Shown here: piece after piece, positions 50,406-60,261 of the stretch
Layout of the letters: every line of letters begins with the position of its first letter
Numbering within the stretch: the first letter of the stretch is position 1
Assembly (NCBI GenBank): GCA_023242925.1
Contig: CP096134.1
Location: 3,801,501 to 3,865,500 of the forward strand
Source: Hyphomonadaceae bacterium JAD_PAG50586_4
GTDB lineage: Bacteria; Pseudomonadota; Alphaproteobacteria; Caulobacterales; Aquidulcibacteraceae
Direction: 5' to 3'
DNA: 64,000 nt
Position numbers and translations under genes: made by a program
Notes under the pieces: model-generated
Told to the model about the DNA's origin: nothing
Databases searched by the model: none
The model's input: the letters and a program-made list of their open reading frames with translations, nothing else

Positions 50406-51937
50406 ATGCCAGAATCTCTACGTTCTACCCCGGCCGTCGAAACGGTCACCGTTCAGACGCCGACCGGCGCGCTGCAAGGTTCGTTGGTCGGCGAGGTACG
50501 CCGCTTTCTTGGCGTCCCCTACGCAGCCCCCCTGTCGGCGCTTTGCGCTTTGAGGCGCCCGCGCCGGCGCAGCCGTGGGACGGCGTACGCGATGCGACCA
50601 AGCGCGGCTTCATCGCACCACAACCAGTGCCGACGCCGGCGGAAATGGAAAAGGCCCTTCCGGGTCTCGATATTCAACCCTTGATCGGCGGCGATCAGAC
50701 CCAAGGCGACGACTTCCTCGTGGTCAACATCTGGACGCCCGCCAATGCAAGCGGCGCTCCGGTGATGGTATTCATTCACGGCGGCGCGTTCACTGGCGGC
50801 GCCGGCGCGGCGGATGTGTATGATGGCACCGCGTTCGCGCGTGCCGGAATTGTGTGCGTATCAATCAATTATCGCCTGGGCGTCGAGGGATTCCTGCCAA
50901 TTCCCGGTGCGCCGACAAATCTTGGTCTCCGCGATCAAATCGCAGCGCTGCACTGGGTGCAGGACAACATCGCCGCCTTTGGCGGCGATCCGCGCAACGT
51001 CACGGCATTCGGCGAATCCGCCGGCGCCATGTCGGTCGCCAATTTGGTTGCTTCGCCGCTGACTAAGGGCCTCTTCCAGCGCGCCATCGTGCAAAGCGGT
51101 CACGGCGACATGGTGCGGCCAATCCCAGTTGCAGAGCGGTTGGTGAACAAGCTCGCCAGAACACTGCGCGTGAAGCCAACAATTGCAGGCTTCCGCAGCC
51201 GGTCCGTCGCCGAGTGCCTGGACGCGCAACGCAAGGTTTCGATGCCAACGGCGAACATCGATCTGCGCAATCCGGACAAGCGCGAACCTGCTTTTGGCCT
51301 GAGCCGCTTTCTGCCTGTCTATGGCGACGACGTTTTGCCCGAACACCCCGTCACTGCGCTGCGCAATGGCGTCGGCGCCGAGATCGAACTGATCGTCGGC
51401 ACCAATGCAGAGGAAATGAACCTCTATTTCGTGCCGAGCGGGGTGCGGAAAAAGATCGGCAAGTTCCTCGCGAACTTCGTCACCAAACGTGCGGAGCCAA
51501 AGGCGAGGGACATCCTCAAGGCCTACGGCATCAACGATCGCGCCAAGCGACCTGGCGATGCGTTCACCGAGGCGCTCACAGATCTCGTTTTCCGCCTGCC
51601 CGCGCGCCGTTTCGCCGCCGCGCACAAGGGCCGGACGCATGTGTACGATTTCTCTTGGCGATCGGGCGCTTACGGCGGGACGCTCGGGGCCTGCCACGCG
51701 ATTGAACTGCCGTTTGTATTCAACACGCTGTCGGCCGTGAGCGGCGACAAGGGCCTCGCCGGCGCAAATCCGCCGCAAGCGCTTGCAGATCGCATGACTA
51801 AGATCTGGGTCGATTTCGCCAGGAGCGGCGCGTTGCCGTGGGCTCCTTACGAAGCGTCCACCCGCATCGTTTACGATCCCGCAACTGACCAAGCCGCGCC
51901 TGAGGCGCCGCTGCTCGCGGAACGCTTCCTGCCCTGA
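50406..51937 (+). CDS. Type B carboxylesterase (one frameshift)
   Basis: About 510 codons. Signatures are VNIWTPANASGAPVMVFIHGGAF, nucleophile serine in FGESAGAMSVANL, acid in GTNAEEMNLYF and catalytic His in GACHAIELPFVF. The N-terminus (LQGSLVGEVRRFLGVPYAAPP) joins the rest only if one C is added to the C-run 50527-50532, giving APPVGALRFEAP, the family standard. There is no signal peptide, so it is cytoplasmic. Followed after 7 nt by the SDR gene, it probably cleaves an imported ester. Confidence 0.88.
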
Positions 51938-51944
51938 GGACGTG

Positions 51945-52718
51945 ATGTATCTTGAAAAATTCAAGCTGACCGACCGTGTCGCTGTCGTGACTGGCGGTGC
52001 AAGCGGCATCGGGCTCGCAACCGCTGAAGCGCTCGCCGAGGCCGGCGCGCGTGTGATCATCGCAGATCGAGACGCGGCCGCGATCGATAAGGCGCGTGGC
52101 GTGCTCAGCAAGCTGGGCTATCAGACCGACAGCGTCGTGATGGATGTCACCGATTCCAAGTGCGTCGCCGAAGTGGCCAACGAGATCGTCGCGCGTGAAG
52201 CGCGCGTCGATATCCTCGTCAACAATGCCGGCATCGCCCGCAGCGAGACGCGCGCCGAAGACGTCGCTGACGAACACTGGCTCAATGTGCTCGACGTGAA
52301 TTTGAACGGCTCTTTCTGGTGCGCGCGCGCCTTCGGCAAGCACATGCTCGCGCGCGGCCAAGGCGCCATCGTGAACGTCGGTTCGATGTCGGGCTTCATC
52401 GTCAACCGACCGCAGCCGCAAAGCTATTACAACGCCTCAAAAGCCGCCGTGCATCAGCTCACAAAGTCGCTCGCCGCCGAATGGGCGCCACGGGGCGTAC
52501 GCGTGAACGCCGTGGCGCCAACCTACATTCGCACCCCGCTCAACGAATTCGCCGACAAAACAAGCGAGATGTACCGCCGTTGGATCGATGGCACGCCGCA
52601 GGCGCGCCTCGGCGAGCCCGCGGAGGTGGCGTCTGTGATCCTTTTTCTTGCATCGGACGCAGCAAGCCTGATGACCGGCAGCATCGTCCTGGCGGACGGC
52701 GGTTCTTCCTGCTGGTGA
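51945..52718 (+). CDS. Short-chain dehydrogenase/reductase
   Basis: A 257-residue classical SDR. The NAD(P)-binding TGGASGIG is at about 16-23, the NNAG motif about 89-92, and catalytic Ser in NVGSMSG with YxxxK in YYNASK. An Asp after the second strand (IIADRD) favours NAD(H). The ATG at 51945 is chosen with GAGG 5 nt upstream, though a GTG three bases earlier is possible. It would oxidise an alcohol released by the carboxylesterase. Confidence 0.92.
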   Translation: MYLEKFKLTDRVAVVTGGASGIGLATAEALAEAGARVIIADRDAAAIDKARGVLSKLGYQTDSVVMDVTDSKCVAEVANEIVAREARVDILVNNAGIARSETRAEDVADEHWLNVLDVNLNGSFWCARAFGKHMLARGQGAIVNVGSMSGFIVNRPQPQSYYNASKAAVHQLTKSLAAEWAPRGVRVNAVAPTYIRTPLNEFADKTSEMYRRWIDGTPQARLGEPAEVASVILFLASDAASLMTGSIVLADGGSSCW

Positions 52719-52857
52719 GGCCAACATTTTGTCGACATCACCACCTGCGCCGCCTCCGAAAGAGGCGCAACCACGATCGGCTTGGGCAGCTGCTTGCCCG
52801 CTAGGATTCCAGCGGGCCAATCCTGCGAGCCGCGCGGCACACCTTCAGAGGGCCGCC

Positions 52858-52874
52858 GCACCTTTCAGATAGGT
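52858..52874. promoter_or_regulatory. Shared operator motif, copy 1
   Basis: GCACCTTTCAGATAGGT, whose core CCTTTC-A-GATAGG is a near-perfect palindrome. It lies about 75-90 nt upstream of the TonB receptor ATG and is identical over 17 nt to the reverse complement of the site at 57437-57453. Confidence 0.65.
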
Positions 52875-52947
52875 CTAAGTCCAACGTAAGCTCTCCCTAA
52901 CGAAAGCACGCCAAAAAAGGCGCGTGCGCTCATCGGGAGGAAGAAAA

Positions 52948-55029
52948 ATGCGGCGCATCACGAAGCTTCTGGCCGGCGCGGCCCTTGGTTTGGCGACAAT
53001 TCCCAGCGTGGCGCTGGCCCAAGACGCCCCCGCGGCCCAGGAAAGCGCCGACGAAATCGTTGTCACGGCCCGCAAGCGCGAAGAGCGCCTTCAAGACGTA
53101 CCGATCGCCATCACGGCGGTGACCGCCGAGACACTCGAGCGCGAACAAATCAATTCAGTGCGCGAGATCGCGGCCTACACGCCTGGCCTCAACATCACGA
53201 CCGACGCCGTCGGCCGCGCATTCATGTCAATCCGCGGCGTCGGCACCACGCTTATCGACTCGGTGCAGCCCGGCGTCGGCATCTTCGTCGACGGCATCTA
53301 TCAGACCAATACCTCCTACCTGAACAATCCGGTCGTCGACGTCGCACGCATCGAGGTTCTGCGTGGGCCGCAAGGCACGCTGTTCGGCAACAACACCTTG
53401 GGCGGCGCGATCAACGTCATCACGCGCGCGCCGACAGATGAATTCGCTGGCCGCTTTTCAGCATCCTACGCGGATCCTGACGATTATCAGACAGTCGCAG
53501 GCAGCCTGAGCGGCCCGATCATTGAAGGCGTGCTGCGCGGGCGCATCGCCGCCGCCTATCACGCCCACGACGGCTTCTCGACCAACACCTTGGCGGGCGG
53601 CAACGCGCGGCCGCTGGAGAACCAATCAGTCAACGGCACCCTCGTTTGGGACGCTCCGCAGAACGCACAGATCACGCTCAACGCTTATTACAATAGCGTC
53701 GAAGGATCGCAGACCGCGTATTCAAGCCCGTCTGGACCAACCGATTACGTCGATGACGTCCAACTCAACCTCAACAGCATCGCCACTTACGAATATTGGG
53801 GCGTGAATGGCCGTGGCGAGTTTGACGTCAGCGATAGCACGCGCATGACTGCCGTCCTCGCCTACGATCGCAAAGACGGCCAAACCAGCGGCGACGGGGA
53901 TTTCGGGCCGTTCGATGTCATCCGCGTTCTCGACGGGCGCAATGACCGCGAGACATTCACAGGCGAATTGCGCTTCGACACGACCTGGAACGATCGCCTG
54001 AGCACATTGATTGGCGTTTTCGCGAACTATGCGACCTCAACCGACACCGTGTACCGCACCATTTTCGGTGCGCCGCAACCGGTCGTGCCGTCCACGCAAA
54101 CGCTCACGTCACAGGCCATCTTCGCCACCGCATTCTACGATCTCAGCGAAACGCTTGAACTCTCGGCAGGCGTGCGATTCGACCGCCAAGAGGCCGACGT
54201 CGACGGCACGGCGGGCGAGTACAGCGCCGAAGAGTTTCAGCCACGTGTCACGCTCACGCAGCGTTGGTCCGACAACCATATGTCGTATGCATCGATCGCG
54301 CGCGGCTTCCGCGGCGGCGGCGCCAACACGCCGGGCGGCCCACTTGCCTTCTATCAGGGTGACTCGGTGTGGACCTACGAACTCGGCGACAAGTTCACCA
54401 ACGACGACCGCACACTGACGCTGAACACCGCGATCTATTACAACGACTACCAGCACTATATCGGCCAAAACTCACTGACGCCGACATTGCAGGCGGTGAA
54501 CCTGAACACAGGCGACGTCGTCAGCTACGGCGTTGAAGTCGAAGGCATCTGGTCGCCGAACGATATGTTCCAGCTCACTGGCGGCCTGACCTACAACCAC
54601 GCCCGCATCACCGACGATTCCGAGTTTGAAGCCGTGTTCCCTGGCGGTCTCGCGACCGACCTGATTCTCTTCCAACCGGATTGGAATTTCTACATCACCC
54701 CGACAGTCACCATCCCAATTGGTGCAGACAACATCGTGTTCAACACGACGGTGTCTTACAAAGGCGAGCGCGCTGGCTCAAGCTTGGATCCAAACTTCCA
54801 GCCGCAGCTCGAAAGCTATTATCTTGTCAATGCCAATCTAGCTTACGAGCATGGCGACTATACGATCGCACTCTGGGGCACGAATTTGACCGACGAGCAA
54901 TATTACGACTCCTACCTCGATCGCTCGCTGCTGGCCGCTTTCTTCGGCGATGCGAGCCCACTGACGCATAATCTCGGCATCACCGGTGACGGCCGTCGCG
55001 TTGGCGTCCGCGTCAGCGCACGGTTCTAG
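52948..55029 (+). CDS. TonB-dependent receptor
   Basis: A 693-residue outer-membrane transporter with a GGGAGG site before the ATG and a signal peptide cleaved at ALA|Q (about 25). A TonB-box-like DEIVVTARKR follows, then the plug (VPIAITAVTAETLE, VDVARIEVLRGPQGTLFGNNTLGGAINVIT) and a full barrel ending VGVRVSARF with a terminal Phe. Unlike the receptor at 39-42 kb this frame is intact. It is placed with esterases, a flavoprotein and an MFS transporter, so it probably imports the substrate of that pathway; copy 1 of the shared operator is upstream. Confidence 0.93.
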   Translation: MRRITKLLAGAALGLATIPSVALAQDAPAAQESADEIVVTARKREERLQDVPIAITAVTAETLEREQINSVREIAAYTPGLNITTDAVGRAFMSIRGVGTTLIDSVQPGVGIFVDGIYQTNTSYLNNPVVDVARIEVLRGPQGTLFGNNTLGGAINVITRAPTDEFAGRFSASYADPDDYQTVAGSLSGPIIEGVLRGRIAAAYHAHDGFSTNTLAGGNARPLENQSVNGTLVWDAPQNAQITLNAYYNSVEGSQTAYSSPSGPTDYVDDVQLNLNSIATYEYWGVNGRGEFDVSDSTRMTAVLAYDRKDGQTSGDGDFGPFDVIRVLDGRNDRETFTGELRFDTTWNDRLSTLIGVFANYATSTDTVYRTIFGAPQPVVPSTQTLTSQAIFATAFYDLSETLELSAGVRFDRQEADVDGTAGEYSAEEFQPRVTLTQRWSDNHMSYASIARGFRGGGANTPGGPLAFYQGDSVWTYELGDKFTNDDRTLTLNTAIYYNDYQHYIGQNSLTPTLQAVNLNTGDVVSYGVEVEGIWSPNDMFQLTGGLTYNHARITDDSEFEAVFPGGLATDLILFQPDWNFYITPTVTIPIGADNIVFNTTVSYKGERAGSSLDPNFQPQLESYYLVNANLAYEHGDYTIALWGTNLTDEQYYDSYLDRSLLAAFFGDASPLTHNLGITGDGRRVGVRVSARF

Positions 55030-55033
55030 GGCG

Positions 55034-56437
55034 ATGGGCGCGCCCGCACTCAGCGCGCGCGCTCCGCTCGCGCCGGCTTTCGTCGAGACATTGCGCGGAA
55101 TCTTCGGAAACCGTCTTCATCTCGGCGAAGCCATGCGCAGCCAGCACGGCGGCAGCGAAACGCACTTCGCCACCGCCTTGCCTGATGCGGTCGTGTTTGC
55201 GCATTCCACTGAAGACGTCGTCGCAGTTGTTAAAGCCTGCACGGCGGCCAACGTGCCAATCGTTGCTTACGGCGCCGGCACGTCAGTGGAGGGCAACACC
55301 ACGCCAGTGCACGGCGGAATATGTGTCGATCTCTCTGAGATGACCAAAATTCTCGAGGTCAACCCGGACGACTTCGATTGCACCGTGCAAGCTGGCGTAC
55401 GGCGCGAAGAGCTCAACATCGCACTCCGCGACAAGGGGCTCTTCTTCCCGATCGACCCAGGCGCCAACGCCACCATCGGCGGCATGGCCTCCACGCGTGC
55501 GTCAGGCACCAACGCCGTGCGCTACGGCACCATGCGCGAGGCGGTTCTCTCTCTTCGTGTCGTCACGCCGGACGGCCGCGATATCCGCACCGCGCGTCGC
55601 GCGCGCAAGAGCGCGGCGGGTTACGATCTGACGCGCCTGATGATCGGCTCGGAGGGCACGCTTGGCATTATCACCGAAGTGACGCTCCGCTTGCACGGCA
55701 TTCCCGCACAAATCTCCTCAGCCGTCTGCGGCTTCAGCACCTTGGCTGGCGCCGTTGACACGGTGGTGCAGGCGATCCAGCTCGGCATTCCCTTGGCGCG
55801 CGTCGAAATCCTCGACGACGTGCAGATGCGCGCTGTGAATCAACACTCCAAGCTCGACTACCCAGAACTGACAACGCTCTTCTTTGAGTTTCACGGCAGC
55901 GAGCATGCGGTCAAAGAACAGATCGCCACAATCGGCGATCTAGCGCGCGACAATGGCGGCGGTGAATTTCGCTGGTCGAACCTGGCCGAAGAGCGCGCCA
56001 AGCTCTGGAAGGCGCGCCACCAAGCCTTCTACGCCGCCACCGCTATGCGCAAAGGCGCGATCGGCTGGCCAACGGACGTGTGCGTGCCGATCGGGCGACT
56101 GGCGGAATGCATCAACGAGACGAAGAAGGACTTGCAGAAGGCCTCGTTCCCCGCGCCGATCCTCGGTCACGTGGGCGACGGCAATTTCCACGTCATCTTC
56201 GTAATTGACCCGAACAATCCAGCCGAGCACAGAGAAGCGGAGGCGCTCAACGAGCGCCTCGTGCAACGTGCGCTCGATATGGATGGGACCTGCACCGGCG
56301 AACACGGCATTGGCCTTGGAAAACAGGATTGGCTCGTGCGCGAGCTCGGCGAGGATGGCGTCGATATGATGCGCACGATCAAGAGGGCGCTCGACCCGAA
56401 AAACCTGTTCAATCCCGGCAAGATCTTCGCTGAGTAA
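55034..56437 (+). CDS. FAD-linked oxidase, D-lactate dehydrogenase-like
   Basis: A 467-residue flavoprotein of the GlcD/DLD type. The FAD-binding PCMH domain (PIVAYGAGTSVEGNTTPVHGGICVDLSEM, then DPGANATIGGMASTRASGTNAVRYGTM and GSEGTLGIITEV) is followed by the cap domain and the C-terminal metal and substrate region GHVGDGNFHVIF and GTCTGEHGIGLGKQ. Such enzymes oxidise D-2-hydroxy acids, passing electrons to cytochrome c or quinone. The start at 55034 follows the receptor stop by 4 nt, indicating an operon. Confidence 0.9.
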   Translation: MGAPALSARAPLAPAFVETLRGIFGNRLHLGEAMRSQHGGSETHFATALPDAVVFAHSTEDVVAVVKACTAANVPIVAYGAGTSVEGNTTPVHGGICVDLSEMTKILEVNPDDFDCTVQAGVRREELNIALRDKGLFFPIDPGANATIGGMASTRASGTNAVRYGTMREAVLSLRVVTPDGRDIRTARRARKSAAGYDLTRLMIGSEGTLGIITEVTLRLHGIPAQISSAVCGFSTLAGAVDTVVQAIQLGIPLARVEILDDVQMRAVNQHSKLDYPELTTLFFEFHGSEHAVKEQIATIGDLARDNGGGEFRWSNLAEERAKLWKARHQAFYAATAMRKGAIGWPTDVCVPIGRLAECINETKKDLQKASFPAPILGHVGDGNFHVIFVIDPNNPAEHREAEALNERLVQRALDMDGTCTGEHGIGLGKQDWLVRELGEDGVDMMRTIKRALDPKNLFNPGKIFAE

Positions 56438-56441
56438 TTCT

Positions 56442-57404
56442 ATGGACACGCGCAAGCTCGTCGATCCCGCGCTTCTACCCGTGCTGGATGTTTTCCCGAC
56501 GATTGCGCTGACCAGCGAGCTTCTGGCGCCGATGCGTGAAGCGGAACGCTTCGCCCAACTTCCCATCGTTGCGCCCTCGGAAGTCACCGACGCCATCGCA
56601 CAAACAATTCGCAGCGTTCCCGGCCCGGCCGGTGCGCCGGACATCACGCTCATCATCTATCAGCCGCGCAATGCGCCAGGCGCCCTGCCGTGCATCTATC
56701 ACATCCATGGCGGCGGTTATGTCGGCGGCGCGGCGGGGCAACTTGAACCGCTGCATCGTCCTGCATCCTACGACCTCAACTGCGTCATCGTGAGTGTCGA
56801 CTATCGACTGGCGCCGGAGAATCCCTACCCGGCTGGAATTGAAGATTGCTACGCGGGGCTTGGGTGGACGTTCGCGAACGCCGAGGCGCTCGGCGTCGAT
56901 CGCACACGCATCGGTGTGATGGGCGAAAGCGCAGGCGGCGGCTTGGCCGCAGCGCTCGCGCTCCTCGCGCGCGACCGCGGCGAATACCAACTCGCCTTCC
57001 AACATCTGATCTATCCGATGCTCGACGATCGCACCTGCGTCGCCGCCGCGCCAAATCCCGTCGCCGGCGAATTCATCTGGACGGCGCACAACAATCGCTT
57101 CGGCTGGACCGCGCGCCTGGGTCATGAGCCCGGCCAGCCTGGCGTCTCGCCCTACGCCGCCCCAGCGCGAGCGACTGACCTCTCCCGCTTGCCGCCAGCC
57201 TTCATCGCCTGCCCGACCTTGGATCTCTTTATCGACGAGGACGTCGCCTACGCAAACCGCCTGCTACGCGCCGGCGTGCCGGTCGAACTCCATGTTTATC
57301 CAGGCGGATTCCACGGCTTCGACATCTTCGGGGGCGACGCGCCGATCTCCGCCCGCGCCCGCCGCGACAGCCACGAAGCTCTGAAACGCGTGCTCCACCC
57401 CTAG
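56442..57404 (+). CDS. HSL-type alpha/beta hydrolase (esterase)
   Basis: A 320-residue esterase of the hormone-sensitive-lipase family. The oxyanion motif HGGGYVGGAAG, nucleophile serine in GESAGGGLAAALA, acid in DLFIDEDVAYANRL and catalytic His in GGFHGFDIF are all present, as is the family YRLAPENPYPAGIEDCYAGL. It is separated by 4 nt from the flavoprotein gene, so it is in the same transcript, and would cleave a short-chain ester. Confidence 0.92.
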   Translation: MDTRKLVDPALLPVLDVFPTIALTSELLAPMREAERFAQLPIVAPSEVTDAIAQTIRSVPGPAGAPDITLIIYQPRNAPGALPCIYHIHGGGYVGGAAGQLEPLHRPASYDLNCVIVSVDYRLAPENPYPAGIEDCYAGLGWTFANAEALGVDRTRIGVMGESAGGGLAAALALLARDRGEYQLAFQHLIYPMLDDRTCVAAAPNPVAGEFIWTAHNNRFGWTARLGHEPGQPGVSPYAAPARATDLSRLPPAFIACPTLDLFIDEDVAYANRLLRAGVPVELHVYPGGFHGFDIFGGDAPISARARRDSHEALKRVLHP

Positions 57405-57413
57405 GCCAACAGA

Positions 57414-57426
57414 CCTATCAGATAGC
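57414..57426. promoter_or_regulatory. Shared operator motif, copy 2
   Basis: CCTATC-A-GATAGC, 11 of 13 positions symmetric, 24 bp centre-to-centre from copy 3 and about 70 nt upstream of the AraC-type ATG. Confidence 0.5.
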
Positions 57427-57436
57427 TGCTTGCCAT

Positions 57437-57453
57437 ACCTATCTGAAAGGTGC
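57437..57453. promoter_or_regulatory. Shared operator motif, copy 3
   Basis: ACCTATCTGAAAGGTGC, exact reverse complement of the 17-nt site at 52858-52874, about 40-55 nt upstream of the AraC-type ATG. Its presence argues against an earlier GTG start at 57450 for that gene. Confidence 0.65.
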
Positions 57454-57491
57454 ACTCTGTCCTCAACAACCAGAATAACTGGGTGAGGAAT

Positions 57492-58241
57492 ATGCGCGAA
57501 TTCGTCGAAGTCTCTGCGGAGATGACGCTGCTTCTGGGCGCAGGCCCACTCGGGGGTGCGCCGCTCCCGCCCAATTACATCGCGCTTTCATTCGACGCGG
57601 ATAGCGATGCGCCAGCGATCGCATTCGATCTGTCACCGGATCTCGCCTCGCTCTCCGCCGAAGCACGCCTAACCTTGGTGATTGAACGCGCCGCCTTCCT
57701 TCGCGTCGGCGGCGTCGTACCAAGCAGTCTTGAGTTTCATCTCCCTTCCGCCTTGCGTGCCATTGTCCGCGCCATTCGCGAGGCCGGGCTGAGTGGGGAA
57801 ACACGCACCATCTATCGCCTCGGCAAGAGCATCGAACTGCTGTGCGAAACCATCCAATTGCTTGCGACAGACGAATTGCTGCCGCTCGCCGGCGAGGGCG
57901 CGCTCTCGCTTGAAGACACTCGCCGTGTCGTTGCCGCACGCCGTATCATCGATGAGCGCTGGAACGAGAAGCTCACGCTCGACACAATCGCACGCGCTTG
58001 CGGACTCAACCGCGCGAAGCTCACGCGCGGCTTCCGCGATATGTTCAAGTGCAGCATTGCTGAAGCGATCGCCGAACAGCGCCTCAGCCAAGCCAAACGC
58101 ATGTTGCTCACGACGAACCTGCCAGTGTCGTCCATCGGCTACGAAAACGGCTATCTGAACAATGCGAGCTTTGCGCGCGCGTTTGGGCGCCGCTTCGGCG
58201 TCTCGCCGTCTGATCTACGCGCGTGCGCAGCCGCAGCGTAA
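57492..58241 (+). CDS. AraC family transcriptional regulator
   Basis: A 249-residue protein. The C-terminal 100 residues carry the double helix-turn-helix: KLTLDTIARACGLNRAKLTRGFRDMFKCSIAEAIAEQRLSQAKRMLL, then SIGYENGYLNNASFARAFGRRFGVSPSDLR. The N-terminal domain would sense an inducer and is not otherwise recognised. The ATG at 57492 has a GAGG site. Two copies of the shared operator lie just upstream and one before the TonB receptor, which fits autoregulation and control of the pathway. Confidence 0.88.
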   Translation: MREFVEVSAEMTLLLGAGPLGGAPLPPNYIALSFDADSDAPAIAFDLSPDLASLSAEARLTLVIERAAFLRVGGVVPSSLEFHLPSALRAIVRAIREAGLSGETRTIYRLGKSIELLCETIQLLATDELLPLAGEGALSLEDTRRVVAARRIIDERWNEKLTLDTIARACGLNRAKLTRGFRDMFKCSIAEAIAEQRLSQAKRMLLTTNLPVSSIGYENGYLNNASFARAFGRRFGVSPSDLRACAAAA

Positions 58242-58250
58242 GGAGCACCG

Positions 58251-58985
58251 ATGTCGACCCCAATCACCTCCTTGCGTGCGAGCGAAGGCAACTCGCTCGT
58301 TCAATCCGCGATGAACGCCGTCACGGACTACATCCGCGACCACCGTTTGCGCGTTGGCGATACTCTGCCCGGAGAGGGCCATTTCGCCGAAGCGCTCGAT
58401 GTCAGCCGTGCTGTGATGCGCGAAGCATTCGGAGCGCTCGCGGCGCTCAGGGTCATCAATGTGGGCAATGGGCGAAAGCCTCGTGTCGGTGCGCTCGATG
58501 GATCGGTGATCGCCACCTCGTTGCAACACGCCGTGTCCACGGCGCAAATCACCGTGCCGGATATATGGGACGTGCGCCGCACCATTGAACAACGCACCGC
58601 TGCCCTCGCCGCTACAGCACGCACGGATGCACAAGCCGCACGCATCGTTGCACTCGCAGAAGCGATGGCTACCGACAAAGACGATCTCGCTAAGCGCACG
58701 GCTCACGATATCGCGTTTCACAACACCATAGCCGAAGCGAGCCACAACGCGCTCTTCATCCAGATCGTCGCCTCGTTTGCGCCATTGATGGAAGTTGCAG
58801 TGCCGACAGCGTGGAGCACACGCATCGCAAAAAGCCGGAAGCAAGTGATGATCGATCGCCACCGCGCCGTTGCCGCTGCGATCATGAAACGGGATCCGGA
58901 AGGCGCGGCAGCCGCGATGGCGCTGCACTTCGACGACGCCATCGGCGATCTCCTGAAGGCGGAGGCCAACAATGGCGCAGCTTGA
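58251..58985 (+). CDS. GntR family (FadR type) transcriptional regulator
   Basis: A 244-residue protein. The N-terminal winged helix (NAVTDYIRDHRLRVGDTLPGEGHFAEALDVSRAVMREAFGALAALRVI) is followed by an all-helical FadR-type (FCD) ligand domain with metal-ligand pattern (DVRRTIEQRTAALAA, HDIAFHNTIAEASHN, DRHRAVAAAI). FCD regulators commonly respond to carboxylic or 2-hydroxy acids such as lactate, matching the nearby flavoprotein. AAGGAG precedes the ATG. Its stop overlaps the MFS start by 14 nt. Confidence 0.9.
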   Translation: MSTPITSLRASEGNSLVQSAMNAVTDYIRDHRLRVGDTLPGEGHFAEALDVSRAVMREAFGALAALRVINVGNGRKPRVGALDGSVIATSLQHAVSTAQITVPDIWDVRRTIEQRTAALAATARTDAQAARIVALAEAMATDKDDLAKRTAHDIAFHNTIAEASHNALFIQIVASFAPLMEVAVPTAWSTRIAKSRKQVMIDRHRAVAAAIMKRDPEGAAAAMALHFDDAIGDLLKAEANNGAA

Positions 58986-60261
58986 CGCCGACGCCGACGC
59001 CGGTGTGATCGCCCCCGTCAAACGCCCCGGCGTGCTGACAGCGCTCCTTCTGCTCGCGACTACGATCGGCAGCGCCTCAGCGATGCGCACCGTGTTCAGC
59101 CCCGTGCAAGAAGTCGCCGCCGCCGACCTAAACTTCAACGATTTTCAGATGAGCCTGCTGCAAGGGCTCGCGATTTCCATCCCGATCGGCCTTCTCGCCA
59201 TCCCTGTTGGTCGCATGACCGACCGCGGCAATCGCGCAAATCTCCTCTTCGGCCTCGCCATGCTCTGGACGATCGGCACTGCGCTCAGCGTTTTCGCCAC
59301 GGAGTTCTGGCAGATTTTCGCGGCGCGCATGCTCGCGGGCATTGGCGCCTTCTCTTCGCTCACCGTAGCGATCTCACTGACGGCTGACCTGAGCTCGCCG
59401 TCCACACGCGGCCGTTCATTGATACTGCTTTCGCTTGGCAACATGGTGGGCGGGGCCGCCGCCTTCGCCTTCGGCGGGGCGCTGCTCGGCTATTACGCGC
59501 ACGCAGCCCCGCTGATCGAAGGCCTTTCGCCTTGGCGTAACGTGCTCCTGGTCTTTGCCGGCGCCAGCCTCATCCTTTCGCTGCTGTTGCTGACACTGCG
59601 CGAACCTGCGCGGCGGGAAATCAGTGAATCCAGCCCGGCGCTTTCGGTGGCTTTGCGCGAATTGTGGGAACGGCGGGGCTTACTTGCGCCGCTCTTCCTT
59701 GGCCAAGTCACGGTGGTGATGGCTGACGCTGCCGCAAGCATCTGGGCCGCACCCGTGCTGGAACGTCACTACAATCTCACACCCGAGCAGTTTGGCGGCT
59801 GGATGGGCCTCGTCATCCTAGGTTCAGGCGTGATCGGCGCACTCGTCGGCGGCTTCGCTGCCGACTTCGGACACAAGAGCAAAATCAAGGGCGGCATCTT
59901 GATCGGCGCGGTCGTCGCCGCAGCACTTTCCATTCCGGGCGCATTCTTTCCCTTGATGCCGGACGCGAATGGCTTTGCCTGGCTGCTGCTCCTGCTGCTC
60001 ACGTGCGGCGCGATCACAGGCCTCGTCACCGCCGCCGCCATCGCCGTGCTCGTCCCCAACGAAATCCGCGGCGTGTGCCTCGGCGCCTTCATCGTCGTCG
60101 GCGCGATCATCGGCTTCGGCGCCGCGCCAACGATGGTGACACTGATCGGAGACGCGATCGGCGGCCAGGACGCGCTGCGCTACGGCCTCGCCTATTGCGG
60201 CGCAGCCACCAGCATCGCCGCCACCCTCGGTTTCGCCACGGCCCTAATCAAAGCACGCTAA
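58972..60261 (+). CDS. MFS transporter
   Basis: A 429-residue inner-membrane transporter with 12 predicted helices. The family loop 2-3 motif GRMTDRGNRANLLF is present, with a weaker counterpart in the second half (GGFAADFGHKSKIKGG). The start at 58972 has GGAGG and lies inside the end of the GntR gene. It is the last gene of the catabolic set and probably moves the substrate or product, likely an organic acid, across the inner membrane. Confidence 0.9.
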   Translation: MAQLDADADAGVIAPVKRPGVLTALLLLATTIGSASAMRTVFSPVQEVAAADLNFNDFQMSLLQGLAISIPIGLLAIPVGRMTDRGNRANLLFGLAMLWTIGTALSVFATEFWQIFAARMLAGIGAFSSLTVAISLTADLSSPSTRGRSLILLSLGNMVGGAAAFAFGGALLGYYAHAAPLIEGLSPWRNVLLVFAGASLILSLLLLTLREPARREISESSPALSVALRELWERRGLLAPLFLGQVTVVMADAAASIWAAPVLERHYNLTPEQFGGWMGLVILGSGVIGALVGGFAADFGHKSKIKGGILIGAVVAAALSIPGAFFPLMPDANGFAWLLLLLLTCGAITGLVTAAAIAVLVPNEIRGVCLGAFIVVGAIIGFGAAPTMVTLIGDAIGGQDALRYGLAYCGAATSIAATLGFATALIKAR

